A stretch of 46,114 nucleotides of DNA from CAYVXE01 sp964455375 (GTDB lineage: Bacteria > Zhuqueibacterota > Zhuqueibacteria > Oceanimicrobiales > Oceanimicrobiaceae): contig CAYVXE010000025.1 of NCBI GenBank assembly GCA_964455375.1, positions 1-46,114 on the forward strand, in the 5' to 3' direction. Position 1 is the first letter of the stretch; each line of letters opens with the position of its first letter. The notes under the pieces were generated by a model. The model was not told the DNA's origin. It did not search any database and was given only the letters and a program-made list of their open reading frames with translations. Shown here piece by piece: positions 8,912 to 16,948 of this stretch. The translations under genes and the position numbers were made by a program.

Positions 8912-9853
8912 ATGCATGAAATAACCATAACCAGCGGGCGCTATATGCAGCACATCGATCCGCATTTAAGTATTTGGGGTTGGGAAATTCCGGTTTACCT
9001 CTATTTAGGTGGTTTAGTTGCGGGAATCCTGTTTTTCTCTGCTCTCTACTATATTCGGGGAAAATCGGATGAAATGAAAACCGTGGTGAAAATTACACCG
9101 CTTTTTGTCCCCGTTTTATTGGGCATCGGACTTCTAACGCTTTTTCTTGATTTAGAATACAAATTACACGTCTACCGTTTTTATACGAATATTCGCCTTG
9201 AGTCACCCATGTCATGGGGGTCGTGGACACTTGCTGTTATTTTCCCTTTGAGTATCATTTGGGCTGCAATTCATGTTGAAGATGTCTTTCCGCACTGGCG
9301 CTGGCCTTTTGACTGGTTAGCAGATGCAGTGGCACTTGCTAAAAAATATGCAAAACCTATGGCGTGGATTATCATATTATACTCTGTCATTTTAGGTATG
9401 TATACCGGAATACTTTTAAGCGCCTTCAATGCACGCCCTCTGTGGAATACATCGATTTTAGGCCCGCTTTTTTTAGCGTCAGGGTTATCCACCGGGTTAG
9501 CGCTGAATTTACTATTTTCAAAAAGTTCAGAAGAGAAACATTTGCTGGGAAAAATAGATGTCATGGCGATCGGTGCGGAACTCTTTTTAATTATTCACAT
9601 GTTTATGGGGTTTCTGGCGTCCACTGAAATTCATATTGAAGCAGCCGGTCTCTTTCTCGGCGGTCCTTACACGGCAGCATTTTGGATTTTTGTTGTCGTG
9701 CTCGGCCTGGCGTTACCGGCTTTCATGGAACTTCTTGAATTAAGGGGTAAAATTTTAATGACCAAAATACCTGCAGTTATGGTATTGGTAGGTGGATTTC
9801 TTCTCAGATATATCATTGTCGATGCGGGACAAATCAGTCATTGGGGGTTTTAA
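8912..9853 (+). CDS. psrC: NrfD/PsrC-family membrane quinone-binding subunit
   Basis: Integral membrane anchor that exchanges electrons between the quinone pool and the Fe-S subunit. The 313 aa form about eight hydrophobic helices, starting after a short N-terminus (WGWEIPVYLYLGGLVAGILFF). The pattern WEIPVYLYLGGLAAG and the size are typical of PsrC/NrfD. GGAG precedes the ATG. Third gene of the catalytic, ferredoxin, membrane-subunit set. Confidence 0.9.
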   Translation: MHEITITSGRYMQHIDPHLSIWGWEIPVYLYLGGLVAGILFFSALYYIRGKSDEMKTVVKITPLFVPVLLGIGLLTLFLDLEYKLHVYRFYTNIRLESPMSWGSWTLAVIFPLSIIWAAIHVEDVFPHWRWPFDWLADAVALAKKYAKPMAWIIILYSVILGMYTGILLSAFNARPLWNTSILGPLFLASGLSTGLALNLLFSKSSEEKHLLGKIDVMAIGAELFLIIHMFMGFLASTEIHIEAAGLFLGGPYTAAFWIFVVVLGLALPAFMELLELRGKILMTKIPAVMVLVGGFLLRYIIVDAGQISHWGF

Positions 9854-9879
9854 TATCCTCGGGTCTTGTTTCCAAAAGC

Positions 9880-9974
9880 TTGCTTTGTTACTCCTGCGAG
9901 AGCGGGAATCCAAACGAGTAGGCTTCTGCTTCTGCAGGAATTATATTGTAGGTGCCCCGTAGCTTGCTGCGGGG
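9880..9974. repeat. Composite dispersed-repeat fragment with hairpin
   Basis: Inside the psr operon gap. CCCCGTAGC TT GCTGCGGGG (9955-9974) forms a near-perfect hairpin, preceded by TCCTGCGAGAGCGGGAATCC-like sequence and a second dyad (TCCTGC...GCAGGA). Both modules resemble REP-like palindromic repeats widespread in bacteria. It may trim or stabilise the transcript between psrC and yeeE. Confidence 0.5.
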
Positions 9975-10032
9975 AGGTTCATTGCGTTTAACACGCTTAA
10001 TGAAAATAAAAACTAAAAATGGAGTTGCTGCG

Positions 10033-10545
10033 ATGAAAGAATCAAAGTATTGGAATCCGTATTTTGCCGGATTCATTCTCGGACTTGTGCTGCTTGCCAC
10101 ATTTGTCTTGATGGGCCGCGGTCTTGGTGCATCCGGTGCCATGATGCGCTCTGTCACCTATGTCGTCGATAGTGTGAGCCCTGCACATGTGGACAATAAT
10201 CCCTATTATGCCAATTATGCCGGTGGGAATCAGAATCCTCTCGATAACTGGCTGGTTTTTGAAGTGCTTGGTGTGATTGTCGGCGGATTGTTGTCCGGAA
10301 TGCTTGCCGGTCGTCTTAAATTCATGACGGACAGGGGACCGAATATTTCGAAGGGCGGACGGTTAATATTGGCATTCCTCGGGGGCGGTTTGATGGGATT
10401 CGGTGCGCGTATGGCGAGAGGGTGCACCAGCGGTCAGGCTCTTTCCGGTGGCGCAACGCTGGCACTCGGGAGTTGGGCTTTTATGATGGTTATGTTTGCT
10501 GCCGCGTATGCTGTGGCATATTTTGTTCGTAAACAATGGATTTAA
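10033..10545 (+). CDS. YeeE/YedE-family sulfur transport protein, half 1
   Basis: Membrane protein of the YeeE/YedE (thiosulfate/sulfur transport) family. The 170 aa from the ATG at 10033 (GGAG upstream) carry four or five hydrophobic segments and the family motif GARMARGCTSGQALSGG with Cys131; conserved Cys residues of this kind relay thiosulfate through YeeE. An in-frame ATG at 9952 lies in repeat sequence and is not the start. The next gene is the second half, so the transporter is encoded as two half-size subunits. The context implies import of a sulfur species for, or produced by, the molybdoenzyme. Confidence 0.85.
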   Translation: MKESKYWNPYFAGFILGLVLLATFVLMGRGLGASGAMMRSVTYVVDSVSPAHVDNNPYYANYAGGNQNPLDNWLVFEVLGVIVGGLLSGMLAGRLKFMTDRGPNISKGGRLILAFLGGGLMGFGARMARGCTSGQALSGGATLALGSWAFMMVMFAAAYAVAYFVRKQWI

Positions 10546-10558
10546 CGGAGGTATAAAA

Positions 10559-11218
10559 ATGTCAGCTCCTTATTTTAAATTTGATTTATTCGGTTATGAG
10601 ACCGGGTTGGTGATCGCTTTTATCATCGGAATCCTTTTTGGGTTTACACTCGAGCGGGCCGGTTTCAGCAGTTCTAAAAAATTAGCCATGCAGTTTTATT
10701 TCCGCGATATGACTGTTTTGAAGGTCATGTTTACCGCAATTGTTACGGCGATGGTCGGTCTTTTATATTTAAATTTGGTCAATGTACTGGATTTCTCACA
10801 GGTTTATTTAAATCCCACCTATTTATGGCCGCAAATCGCCGGTGGCGCCATTATGGGGGTCGGGTTTGTTATTGGCGGTTATTGCCCGGGCACATCCCTG
10901 GTGGCCAGTGCCATTGGTAAGATTGATGGGTTCGTGTATGTTGCAGGAGCGCTGGTGGGGATGCTTATTTTCGGAGAAACGTTTCCCCTGTTCCAAAATT
11001 TTGCCAACAGCGGATTTATGGGAGATGCGACCCTGGGCGACTGGTTGAACATGCAGCCCGGAATGGTGGCTTTTCTGGTGATTCTGATGGCGCTGGGAAT
11101 GTTCTACGGCGCTGAATATCTTGAGAAGATATTTAATCCGGAACAATTCGGCCACGAACAAAATGGCTCACATGCTGAACCGACCCAAGCGTTTGATCAA
11201 AAAATCAGTGCTGTTTAA
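10559..11218 (+). CDS. YeeE/YedE-family sulfur transport protein, half 2
   Basis: Second half-size YeeE/YedE protein, 219 aa, with about five to six hydrophobic segments and the motif GFVIGGYCPGTSLVASAIGKIDG (Cys109), the counterpart of the Cys motif in half 1. The start is ATG 10559 behind a strong GGAGG (10548-10552), 13 bases after half 1; the longer frame from 10496 overlaps half 1 and has no ribosome site. Probably forms one transporter with half 1. Confidence 0.85.
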   Translation: MSAPYFKFDLFGYETGLVIAFIIGILFGFTLERAGFSSSKKLAMQFYFRDMTVLKVMFTAIVTAMVGLLYLNLVNVLDFSQVYLNPTYLWPQIAGGAIMGVGFVIGGYCPGTSLVASAIGKIDGFVYVAGALVGMLIFGETFPLFQNFANSGFMGDATLGDWLNMQPGMVAFLVILMALGMFYGAEYLEKIFNPEQFGHEQNGSHAEPTQAFDQKISAV

Positions 11219-11246
11219 TTGAATAAATAGATGAGGAACGTTAAAA

Positions 11247-11885
11247 ATGACGATTAAATCAATTTTCAATGAAAAATTTGCTGTGGGATTGTTGCTGGTG
11301 CTTGGTTTACTGCTGGCAATTTCTCCGGCTGGAACGCGGGTGTCAAGTATGATGACTCCCGAGGAAGTTGCTTCCTCAATTGCAAGCAGGAGTGATCAGG
11401 TGACTGCCGAAGATTTGTCTTCCTGGATTATAAATAAAAATCCCGATTTAGTGATCGTTGATATCCGCTCATCCGAAGCGTTCAACCATTACCATATTCC
11501 GGGTGCCGTAAATATTCCGCTGGCTAAATTATTTGATGAAAAGTCTAAAGAAATTTTAGACAGTGGTAATGTCGTTGTATTGTATTCCAATGGTGATATG
11601 CATGCCTCTCAGGCCTGGGTACTGCTGAAACAACTGAATATTGACTGCTATGTTTTACTGGGCGGGTTAAATTACTGGGTGGATGCAATTTTGAATCCAA
11701 AACATCCCACTGATTTAGCTGCTGATTCTGAAATTCTCAGATATCAATTCCGGAAGTCCGTATCAGGTTATTTTAATAATGGTGGAATAGCAGTGCAAAA
11801 AAATCAAACGTCTGCTCCGCGAGTTCTCCCGAAACCTAAAATGATTAAATTCAAGAAAAAGAAAAAGGTGGAAGAGGGCTGTTAA
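11247..11885 (+). CDS. Membrane-anchored rhodanese-like protein lacking the catalytic Cys
   Basis: N-terminal hydrophobic segment (residues about 11-27), then a rhodanese fold at 52-150: VIVDIRSSEAFNHYHIPGAVNIPL, then VVVLYSNGDMHASQAW, then LLGGLNYW. In active sulfurtransferases the YC..G loop holds the catalytic Cys; here Ser114 replaces it, so normal persulfide transfer is unlikely. Other Cys are C134 and the C-terminal C212, after a Lys-rich tail (KFKKKKKVEEGC). Last gene of the sulfur operon, followed by a terminator. It may bind a sulfur species or act as a scaffold (inference). Confidence 0.8.
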   Translation: MTIKSIFNEKFAVGLLLVLGLLLAISPAGTRVSSMMTPEEVASSIASRSDQVTAEDLSSWIINKNPDLVIVDIRSSEAFNHYHIPGAVNIPLAKLFDEKSKEILDSGNVVVLYSNGDMHASQAWVLLKQLNIDCYVLLGGLNYWVDAILNPKHPTDLAADSEILRYQFRKSVSGYFNNGGIAVQKNQTSAPRVLPKPKMIKFKKKKKVEEGC

Positions 11886-11917
11886 CGTTCAAATCATTGT
11901 ATCGCTTCCCACAAAAT

Positions 11918-11957
11918 AAACAGGCAATATGTTGAATTCATTTGCCTGTTTTTTTTT
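11918..11957 (+). terminator. Rho-independent terminator of the sulfur operon
   Basis: AAACAGGCAA (11918-11927) pairs with TTGCCTGTTT (11942-11951), followed by a T-run to 11957. Placed 33 bases after the rhodanese stop. Confidence 0.9.
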
Positions 11958-12008
11958 CCTGCTCTCGTTATGTTACCTCCTGTTTTTAAGAAAAACCACC
12001 GGTATTCC

Positions 12009-12022
12009 TCTTAAGTTTAAGA
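12009..12022. promoter_or_regulatory. Small dyad upstream of the second sigma-54-like promoter
   Basis: TCTTAA-GT-TTAAGA, a perfect inverted repeat 65 bases upstream of 12087-12101. Similar TTCTTAA words occur upstream of the first MerR gene (about 5330 and 5417). Could be an activator site, but the AT-rich context makes chance plausible. Confidence 0.3.
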
Positions 12023-12086
12023 ATTAATTTTTTTGTATTTTTTAAACGGATTAATAAAAACAAATAGATAGGTTGTCTAAATAAGT

Positions 12087-12101
12087 TGGCATGCTTCTTG
12101 G
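12087..12101 (+). promoter_or_regulatory. Sigma-54-like promoter upstream of the second MerR gene
   Basis: TGGCAT-N5-TTGG with correct -24/-12 spacing (GG in place of GC at -12). It lies 80 bases before the regulator ATG and resembles 5453-5467 before the paralogue (TGGCAT, then N4 and CTTG). Confidence 0.5.
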
Positions 12102-12181
12102 TGAGGGTGTTTTAGATTTTAGAAATACATACATTTTAAAATGCAGGTTTTATCATTTTCAAAATATAGTTTCGTTTTGAT

Positions 12182-12634
12182 ATGGAAAAACCAATCGATA
12201 AATACGATCCTATTTTGACTATTGGCACTGTTGCCAAAAAATTGAAGGTAACGGTACAAACCGTTCGTGTCTATGAAAAAGAGGGGTTGATTGTACCATC
12301 CAGAACAAAGTCGAAGCATCGTTTATATACATTGCATGAATTAGATCGGTTACAATGTGTCCGAAAAATGATTACTGAAAAAAAGATGAATATTCAAGGG
12401 ATTAAGCGGATACTTTCCTTGATTCCCTGTTGGGAGTTTATGGGTGGATTGGATGACGTTTGCGGGAGCTGTCCGGGTTATTTTGAAGCGAGTGGACCCT
12501 GCTGGAGTTTGAAGAAAGTTGGAGACAAATGTAAGACTAAGGATTGTCGGTCCTGTCGGGTATATCGTCTGGAACTCAATTGTGAAAAAATGAAGGAAAT
12601 CATTTATGGGCATCATAGGCCTGAAAACAAATAG
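12182..12634 (+). CDS. MerR-family regulator with Cys-rich C-terminal sensor domain (paralogue 2)
   Basis: Paralogue of the regulator at 5514-5990. MerR helix-turn-helix at residues 12-78 (IGTVAKKLKVTVQTVRVYEKEGL), then a Cys-rich domain with Cys 83, 94, 97, 107, 117, 122, 125 and 134 (PCWEF...CPGY...PCW...DCRSCRVYR...NC). Seven Cys align with the paralogue, which points to a conserved metal, Fe-S or redox site. The frame starts at ATG 12182 without a good Shine-Dalgarno. It precedes the porin and DUF302-like genes and may control them. A short Shine-Dalgarno led frame (about 22 codons near 12695) lies in the gap after it and is too short to call. Confidence 0.85.
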   Translation: MEKPIDKYDPILTIGTVAKKLKVTVQTVRVYEKEGLIVPSRTKSKHRLYTLHELDRLQCVRKMITEKKMNIQGIKRILSLIPCWEFMGGLDDVCGSCPGYFEASGPCWSLKKVGDKCKTKDCRSCRVYRLELNCEKMKEIIYGHHRPENK

Positions 12635-12808
12635 GCCATTATCTGTTGAGCAAACAACTATCTTATTATCAAATACTAAAAATGAGGAGAATGTATGAAA
12701 GGAGTCCGGAAAAATTTTATGCGAACCACTTATGAATACGACGTAAATTTTAAACGAACATGATTTGTTAAATCTGTAATTTTCAACTAAAAATCTTTGG
12801 AGGCTGTC

Positions 12809-14338
12809 ATGAAAAAGTATCTAGTAACCAGTATTGTTCTATTCTCATTATTCTTTTCCATTCCGGGTGTTGGCGTTGCGAGTACCAACGGCTATCTGTT
12901 AAACTGTTTTTGTGCAAGGTCTTTTGCCAGAGGCGCAACCGTGCTAGCCATTCCGGATAATGCATCTGTCCTTTTAGCCAACCCGGCAGAACTTGCATTT
13001 TTGCAAGGCAAAGTTCTTGGACTGGGTTTTGGGGTTTTGATCCCGAAGGTTAAATTTCAAAATTCGGCAAACGGGTTAACCGAAGCCGACCAAAAAATCT
13101 ATCCGATGCCATTTTCCGCCTACATTGATCCGATGCCGGAGAGCAAGTGGGCCTGGGGATTCGGAATGAATGTCGTTGGTGGTATGGGAACCGATTACCA
13201 GTTGAACAACGAATTATTCAGAGATCAAAATGGCGGTATGATTCAGCAAAATTATTATTCAAAGCTCGGTTACATGCGTGTTGGCCCCGGCGTTGCTTAC
13301 AAACTGAAGGATAATTTTTCTATCGGTGCCGGCGCCCAGCTTTATTATGGTATGCTTGACTTCAAAATGCCTTTTAACTTGAACCCGGTCACCAGTATGA
13401 ATGGCGTTGCAGACCCGACCACAGGCGCCACATTCGGTCAACTCTTTGCTATGGACCCGGCGATGGGTGGGTTTGGGTATCAGGAAGTGACGGCTTATGC
13501 TGCCATGAATAATTTAAGTGGTTTCGGTTTTGGTGGAAATATTGGTGTCTATTGGGAAGCGAATAAAAAAATTTCATTCGGACTTTCCTATACAACACCC
13601 ACACGAATTTATTTTAATGGCAATGCCACCATGGATATGACTGCACAGTTTAACGATGCATTCGGTCGTGCGGTGCAGGGGGTGATTATGCAGAACCCGG
13701 GCATGACGCCGGAACAAGCCCAGACCGCTGTCATGCAAATGTTCGGGGGCATGGGAATTGACATGTCTAAAGGTGTTGCAACAACGTTTAAAAATACGGA
13801 TGCTGATTTCAACATTCCACAAAAGGTTGCTTTCGGAATTGGCCTCAAACCCATACAAAAATGGACCGTTGGATTTGACGTAGAGTGGATTGATTGGTCA
13901 TCTGCATTCGATAAATTCCCACTGAAATTTAATGATGGTACGAATAGCAACATTAATCTTCTGCTCAATGGTGATGTCAACAATGGTTCCTTTGCTTACG
14001 ATTTCCCACTTGCATGGAAAGATTCTTTCAATTTCAAGTTTGGGGTTGATTATAAAGTGACCAAGAAAACGAGCTTGCGGGCCGGCTTCATCCATGGGCA
14101 AAATCCGGTTCCTTCCAAATCTGTATTTGCTATTTTCCCGGCCATCGTAGAAAACCATTTAACGCTTGGCTTTGGCCACGTGATAGGTCATATTCAATTT
14201 GATATTGCCTATGCCCATGCATTTAACAAGACACAAACTGCCGTATCGACAGGCCATTTAATCGGTACTGAATACAATGGCAGTGTAGACCAATTAAGTG
14301 AAGATCTCATTATCACAACCATCGGAATCGGATTATAA
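12809..14338 (+). CDS. Outer membrane transport protein, FadL/OmpP1/TodX family
   Basis: Predicted 509-aa outer-membrane beta-barrel for uptake of hydrophobic compounds. Signal peptide at residues 1-25 (MKKYLVTSIVLFSLFFSIPGVGVA). The FadL-like N-terminus follows: ARGATVLAIPDNASVLLANPAELAFL, equivalent to the NPA hatch motif. Later come alternating Gly/aromatic strands (FGFGGNIGVYWEANKKISFGLSY, WTVGFDVEWIDWS) and a C-terminal barrel strand. The start at ATG 12809 follows TTGGAGG at 12797-12803. Downstream of the second Cys-rich MerR gene; a hydrophobic or sulfur cargo is possible but not shown. Confidence 0.87.
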   Translation: MKKYLVTSIVLFSLFFSIPGVGVASTNGYLLNCFCARSFARGATVLAIPDNASVLLANPAELAFLQGKVLGLGFGVLIPKVKFQNSANGLTEADQKIYPMPFSAYIDPMPESKWAWGFGMNVVGGMGTDYQLNNELFRDQNGGMIQQNYYSKLGYMRVGPGVAYKLKDNFSIGAGAQLYYGMLDFKMPFNLNPVTSMNGVADPTTGATFGQLFAMDPAMGGFGYQEVTAYAAMNNLSGFGFGGNIGVYWEANKKISFGLSYTTPTRIYFNGNATMDMTAQFNDAFGRAVQGVIMQNPGMTPEQAQTAVMQMFGGMGIDMSKGVATTFKNTDADFNIPQKVAFGIGLKPIQKWTVGFDVEWIDWSSAFDKFPLKFNDGTNSNINLLLNGDVNNGSFAYDFPLAWKDSFNFKFGVDYKVTKKTSLRAGFIHGQNPVPSKSVFAIFPAIVENHLTLGFGHVIGHIQFDIAYAHAFNKTQTAVSTGHLIGTEYNGSVDQLSEDLIITTIGIGL

Positions 14339-14380
14339 GAAACTGATGATTCTGCGTTAACACGGTGGCGTATATGAGGT

Positions 14381-14431
14381 GAGGCCTATTTCGAAAATTC
14401 GGTTAGACAATCGAGTAGGCCTCCATTTTTT
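14381..14431 (+). terminator. Rho-independent terminator after the FadL-type gene
   Basis: GAGGCCTA (14381-14388) pairs with TAGGCCTC (14416-14423), followed by A and six T. Partial read-through to the next gene is possible. Confidence 0.8.
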
Positions 14432-14464
14432 AAAAATTCAAAAAAGCACAAAAAGGTAAATAAA

Positions 14465-15475
14465 ATGAAAATCATGAAATTGTCTGTGGTCGTGTTGCTC
14501 CTGCTCGCTTTTTGTGGCGTTTCATCAGCCGTGGATAAAATCAACACAAAGAAAGGCGTTTATGAATATGTCATTGAAAAAAGCGACCTGGATTTTGAAC
14601 AGGCATCAGAAGCGCTGTTAGCGAATATCGATACGCACGGGTTTCATTTACTGGCAAAAATTGATGCAACCTCTCCGGATGAATGCTCATTTCGGGCACG
14701 GGTTTTTACAATGTACGACTCTGCTTACGCTGAGCAATTGCTGCAAATCAACCGGCTAACTGCGCCTTTTGCAGTGGTGGACAGAATGAATCTCTTTGAG
14801 GATGAATCCGGTGTTCATGTGTCCATTGTGAATCCCATGAATATCAATCGTACCATTTTACTCGATGACCTTGCCTATACAGAGCTTTCAGAAACGCACC
14901 GGCAGGCTTTGCGGACATTGATTACGGATGCCGTGCCTGGCGAACAAAGTGATAAGCAGTATGGAAAAATTCGTAAAAAAGGTCATATTGGTAAAACCAT
15001 GGGCGTGATGGCCGGTGGTTCTTTTGACGGTAAAATTAAAGATGTCGTTTCTTTACCCGATGCTGATTTTGCTGACGTTGTTTTTAAATTAGAAACTGGC
15101 TTGAATGAAAATAATGATGAATGGGGTATGAAGGTTGCTTACGAGCTAAATCTGACGAATCAGAATGTTGTCATTTTTGGCAGTACAAGTCCAAGAACTG
15201 AATTGAAGTCTTTCAATATTGTGAAAGCCGGGAGCGATAAAAGCAGGAAAAAATTTGCTTGTCCTGGGATTGCCCATGCTGCGGGCTATCCAATCGAAGT
15301 TGTGGTTAGCAAAGAAGACGACGGTGTAAAAGTGCGTTTGGTGAATATCATGTTCCGGATGAAAATGTATTTTGAGGACGCAGGGAAATGGGCGTTTATG
15401 AAAAATATGGGTATGCCGGGGTCCATTCAAGACGAACTTCAGGATCAAATTAAGATTGCCCTTGGATTAAAGTAG
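14465..15475 (+). CDS. Exported protein with two DUF302-like regions
   Basis: 336 aa with signal peptide at 1-22 (LSVVVLLLLAFCGVSSA). Residues about 35-145 resemble the DUF302 fold: DFEQASEALLANIDTHGFHLLAKIDA, then a loop, then APFAVVDRMNLFEDESGVHVSIVNPMN. A second, weaker copy spans about 200-320 (WGMKVAYELNLTNQNVVIFGSTSP...PIEVVVSKEDDGVKVRLVNIMFRM). DUF302 proteins are often found with sulfur or redox genes but have no fixed function. Third gene of the MerR2 module, isolated by terminators on both sides. Confidence 0.65.
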   Translation: MKIMKLSVVVLLLLAFCGVSSAVDKINTKKGVYEYVIEKSDLDFEQASEALLANIDTHGFHLLAKIDATSPDECSFRARVFTMYDSAYAEQLLQINRLTAPFAVVDRMNLFEDESGVHVSIVNPMNINRTILLDDLAYTELSETHRQALRTLITDAVPGEQSDKQYGKIRKKGHIGKTMGVMAGGSFDGKIKDVVSLPDADFADVVFKLETGLNENNDEWGMKVAYELNLTNQNVVIFGSTSPRTELKSFNIVKAGSDKSRKKFACPGIAHAAGYPIEVVVSKEDDGVKVRLVNIMFRMKMYFEDAGKWAFMKNMGMPGSIQDELQDQIKIALGLK

Positions 15476-15501
15476 TCACTTGGTTGATTGTTATTGGTTA
15501 G

Positions 15502-15530
15502 GCCTTGCGGATTGTTTTCGCAAGGCTTTT
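15502..15530 (+). terminator. Rho-independent terminator
   Basis: GCCTTGCG (15502-15509) pairs with CGCAAGGC (15519-15526), then TTTT. It closes the plus-strand module just before the convergent minus-strand cluster. Confidence 0.85.
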
Positions 15531-15611
15531 GTATTAGATTTGCTTGCTTTAAACCGGGATGTCGTTTTTTATGTCAATAGATACTGCTTTTTCATTTTTT
15601 TAATTGCTTGT

Positions 15612-16063
15612 TTAGAAATATTCTCTCAGTAGGCGAGCATAATCTATGATAAGCAAACCGTTTAAATGGTCGATTTCATGTTGAATGATTCGTGCTGCAA
15701 GACTGCTCCATTCCTGTTTTACCTCTTTTTCTTCAGGGCTAATTCCTCGAACCAGTATTGAGCGTTTTCGTGAAATTTCTACTTTTATATCCGGTAAACT
15801 AAGACAACCCTCTTCCAGTCGGACTTCCCCTTCCCCTTCAATGATCTCCGGATTTACTAACGTAATCAACCCGTTCCCAATATCGGCCAGAATGACTCGT
15901 TGCAGTACACCAACCTGAGGTGCTGCAAGGCCAATCCCATGGTGTGTGCATATGATTTCAGCCATACTCTCTATCTGAGTTCGAACACCGATCCATCCAA
16001 CTCACCAACTGGTGTTGATTTGCATCGCAGGACGGCATCCGGGTAAAATTTAAATTGATACAT
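15612..16063 (-). pseudogene. def: Peptide deformylase with a frameshift
   Basis: Fe/Zn metallopeptidase that removes the formyl group from nascent N-terminal Met. The C-terminal 117 aa (15965-15612) hold all three catalytic motifs: GIGLAAPQVG, EGCLSLP and QHEIDHLNG. The expected N-terminus (YPDAVLRCKSTPVGELDGSV) is present upstream, from ATG 16063 with an AGGAGA site, but in another frame that stops at 15971-15973. A single-base indel near 15975-15995 would join them into a normal-length enzyme of about 150 aa. Either a real pseudogene, a sequencing error, or translation from the inner ATG at 15965, which would lack the N-terminal segment. This is unlikely to be the essential housekeeping copy. 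Confidence 0.8.
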
Positions 16064-16083
16064 GCCAAGGCATCTCCTGATAA

Positions 16084-16437
16084 TCATGAATGAGCAATCC
16101 AATTACGTGCTTCATCGATTGTATTGAATGTTTTAAGTTCGAAATAGACGTTTTTATAAAATTGATCTAACAAAAAATGTTCAGTTCTACAATCTGATAC
16201 AAAAGCTACTCGATTAAGGTATGATTTGTATTTTTTTGTAAAGTCGTACTCGTCCAGGAACACTTTGAAAGTATAGTGGTCTAACAATTTTGTTGTATCA
16301 AATAGAACGTTAAAATCCATTTTTGAGGAAAGAAGCGACTCTAAATGTTCTGTAATTCTATTGAATTCCTTAGCAGTAAGAGCGCCACTTAAGATAACTT
16401 CTATATCATAGCCTTCTTTACTACTAAATTTATACAT
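16084..16437 (-). CDS. SpoIIAA-like / STAS-fold small protein
   Basis: 117 aa resembling the SpoIIAA-like (STAS-related) family: MYKFSSKEGYDIEVILSGALTAKEFNRITEHLESLL, then MDFNVLFDTTKLLDHYTF, and a C-terminal VYFELKTFNTIDEARNWI. These small lipid- or partner-binding domains often occur in redox or stress loci; the function is unknown. The start is ATG 16437, because a GGAGAGG site precedes it; an ATG at 16461 lies before that site. Confidence 0.65.
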   Translation of the reverse strand: MYKFSSKEGYDIEVILSGALTAKEFNRITEHLESLLSSKMDFNVLFDTTKLLDHYTFKVFLDEYDFTKKYKSYLNRVAFVSDCRTEHFLLDQFYKNVYFELKTFNTIDEARNWIAHS

Positions 16438-16495
16438 GGTCCAGCACCTCTCCTTTAACATGTTATTGAAAATTACGATAATTTGAATATTCTAA

Positions 16496-16636
16496 TTACA
16501 AGTTCACTTTTTCTTTCGACATCCGGCGCATTAAGGTCAGGATGCTACTCTTGCCACTCCCACCTTTACCGCATATTACAAATCTCTTTCCTGAAAGAGA
16601 TTTGACTTTCTCAGTAACGGTTGTATTGTCAAAAGA
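16496..16636 (-). pseudogene. Fragment of a CooC/MinD-like P-loop ATPase
   Basis: Open frame without a start codon. It reads ...SLSGKRFVICGKGGSGKSS followed by ILTLMRRMSKEKVNL and TAA. The Walker A GKGGSGKS with the deviant-P-loop Lys is typical of CooC/NifH/MinD ATPases, which would continue with a KxVLVxDxDES segment; here a stop comes instead, and no family-like sequence follows. It looks like a truncated remnant. CooC-type ATPases mature metalloenzymes, fitting the metal and Fe-S theme of this cluster. Confidence 0.65.
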
Positions 16637-16656
16637 TTATCTCCTCTGTACTTTTT

Positions 16657-16803
16657 TCAATTCAATGATTTACGTGTCTTTCCGGGTTGAAACTCACCGG
16701 AATCTTTGTGTGCATGCATAGAATTTTTTCGAATAAAAATAAAATAAACGCCCAGCATCATGATACCACCACAGATCAAAAAGAAAATCCATGCACAATC
16801 CAA
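16657..16803 (-). CDS. Possible small single-span membrane protein
   Basis: A TTG-started 48-aa frame: one hydrophobic helix (AWIFFLICGGIMMLGVYFIFI) followed by a basic tail. The composition is protein-like, but there is no Shine-Dalgarno and no homology I recognise. The frame upstream has no ATG before a stop, so it may also be a decayed gene. The rest of the 16438-16948 gap contains only the P-loop fragment and AT-rich sequence. Confidence 0.3.
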   Translation of the reverse strand: MDCAWIFFLICGGIMMLGVYFIFIRKNSMHAHKDSGEFQPGKTRKSLN

Positions 16804-16948
16804 ATTATTTGTTCGTTTTGCATTTTTTTAGCTCTCTGATTTGTAAAAAAAACAGCGCATGTCCTCTCTGAATTACTCCTGAATAAAGTGCTTACTTAAA
16901 TGCCATCATTTCATCTCTTTTTATGATTTTGCGTCACCCAAAATTTCA

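Noticed and set aside
9888..10157. Minus-strand frame containing NEPPRSKLRGT
   Set aside because: This peptide is a known artefact of translating a dispersed hairpin repeat, and the frame runs antisense into yeeE.
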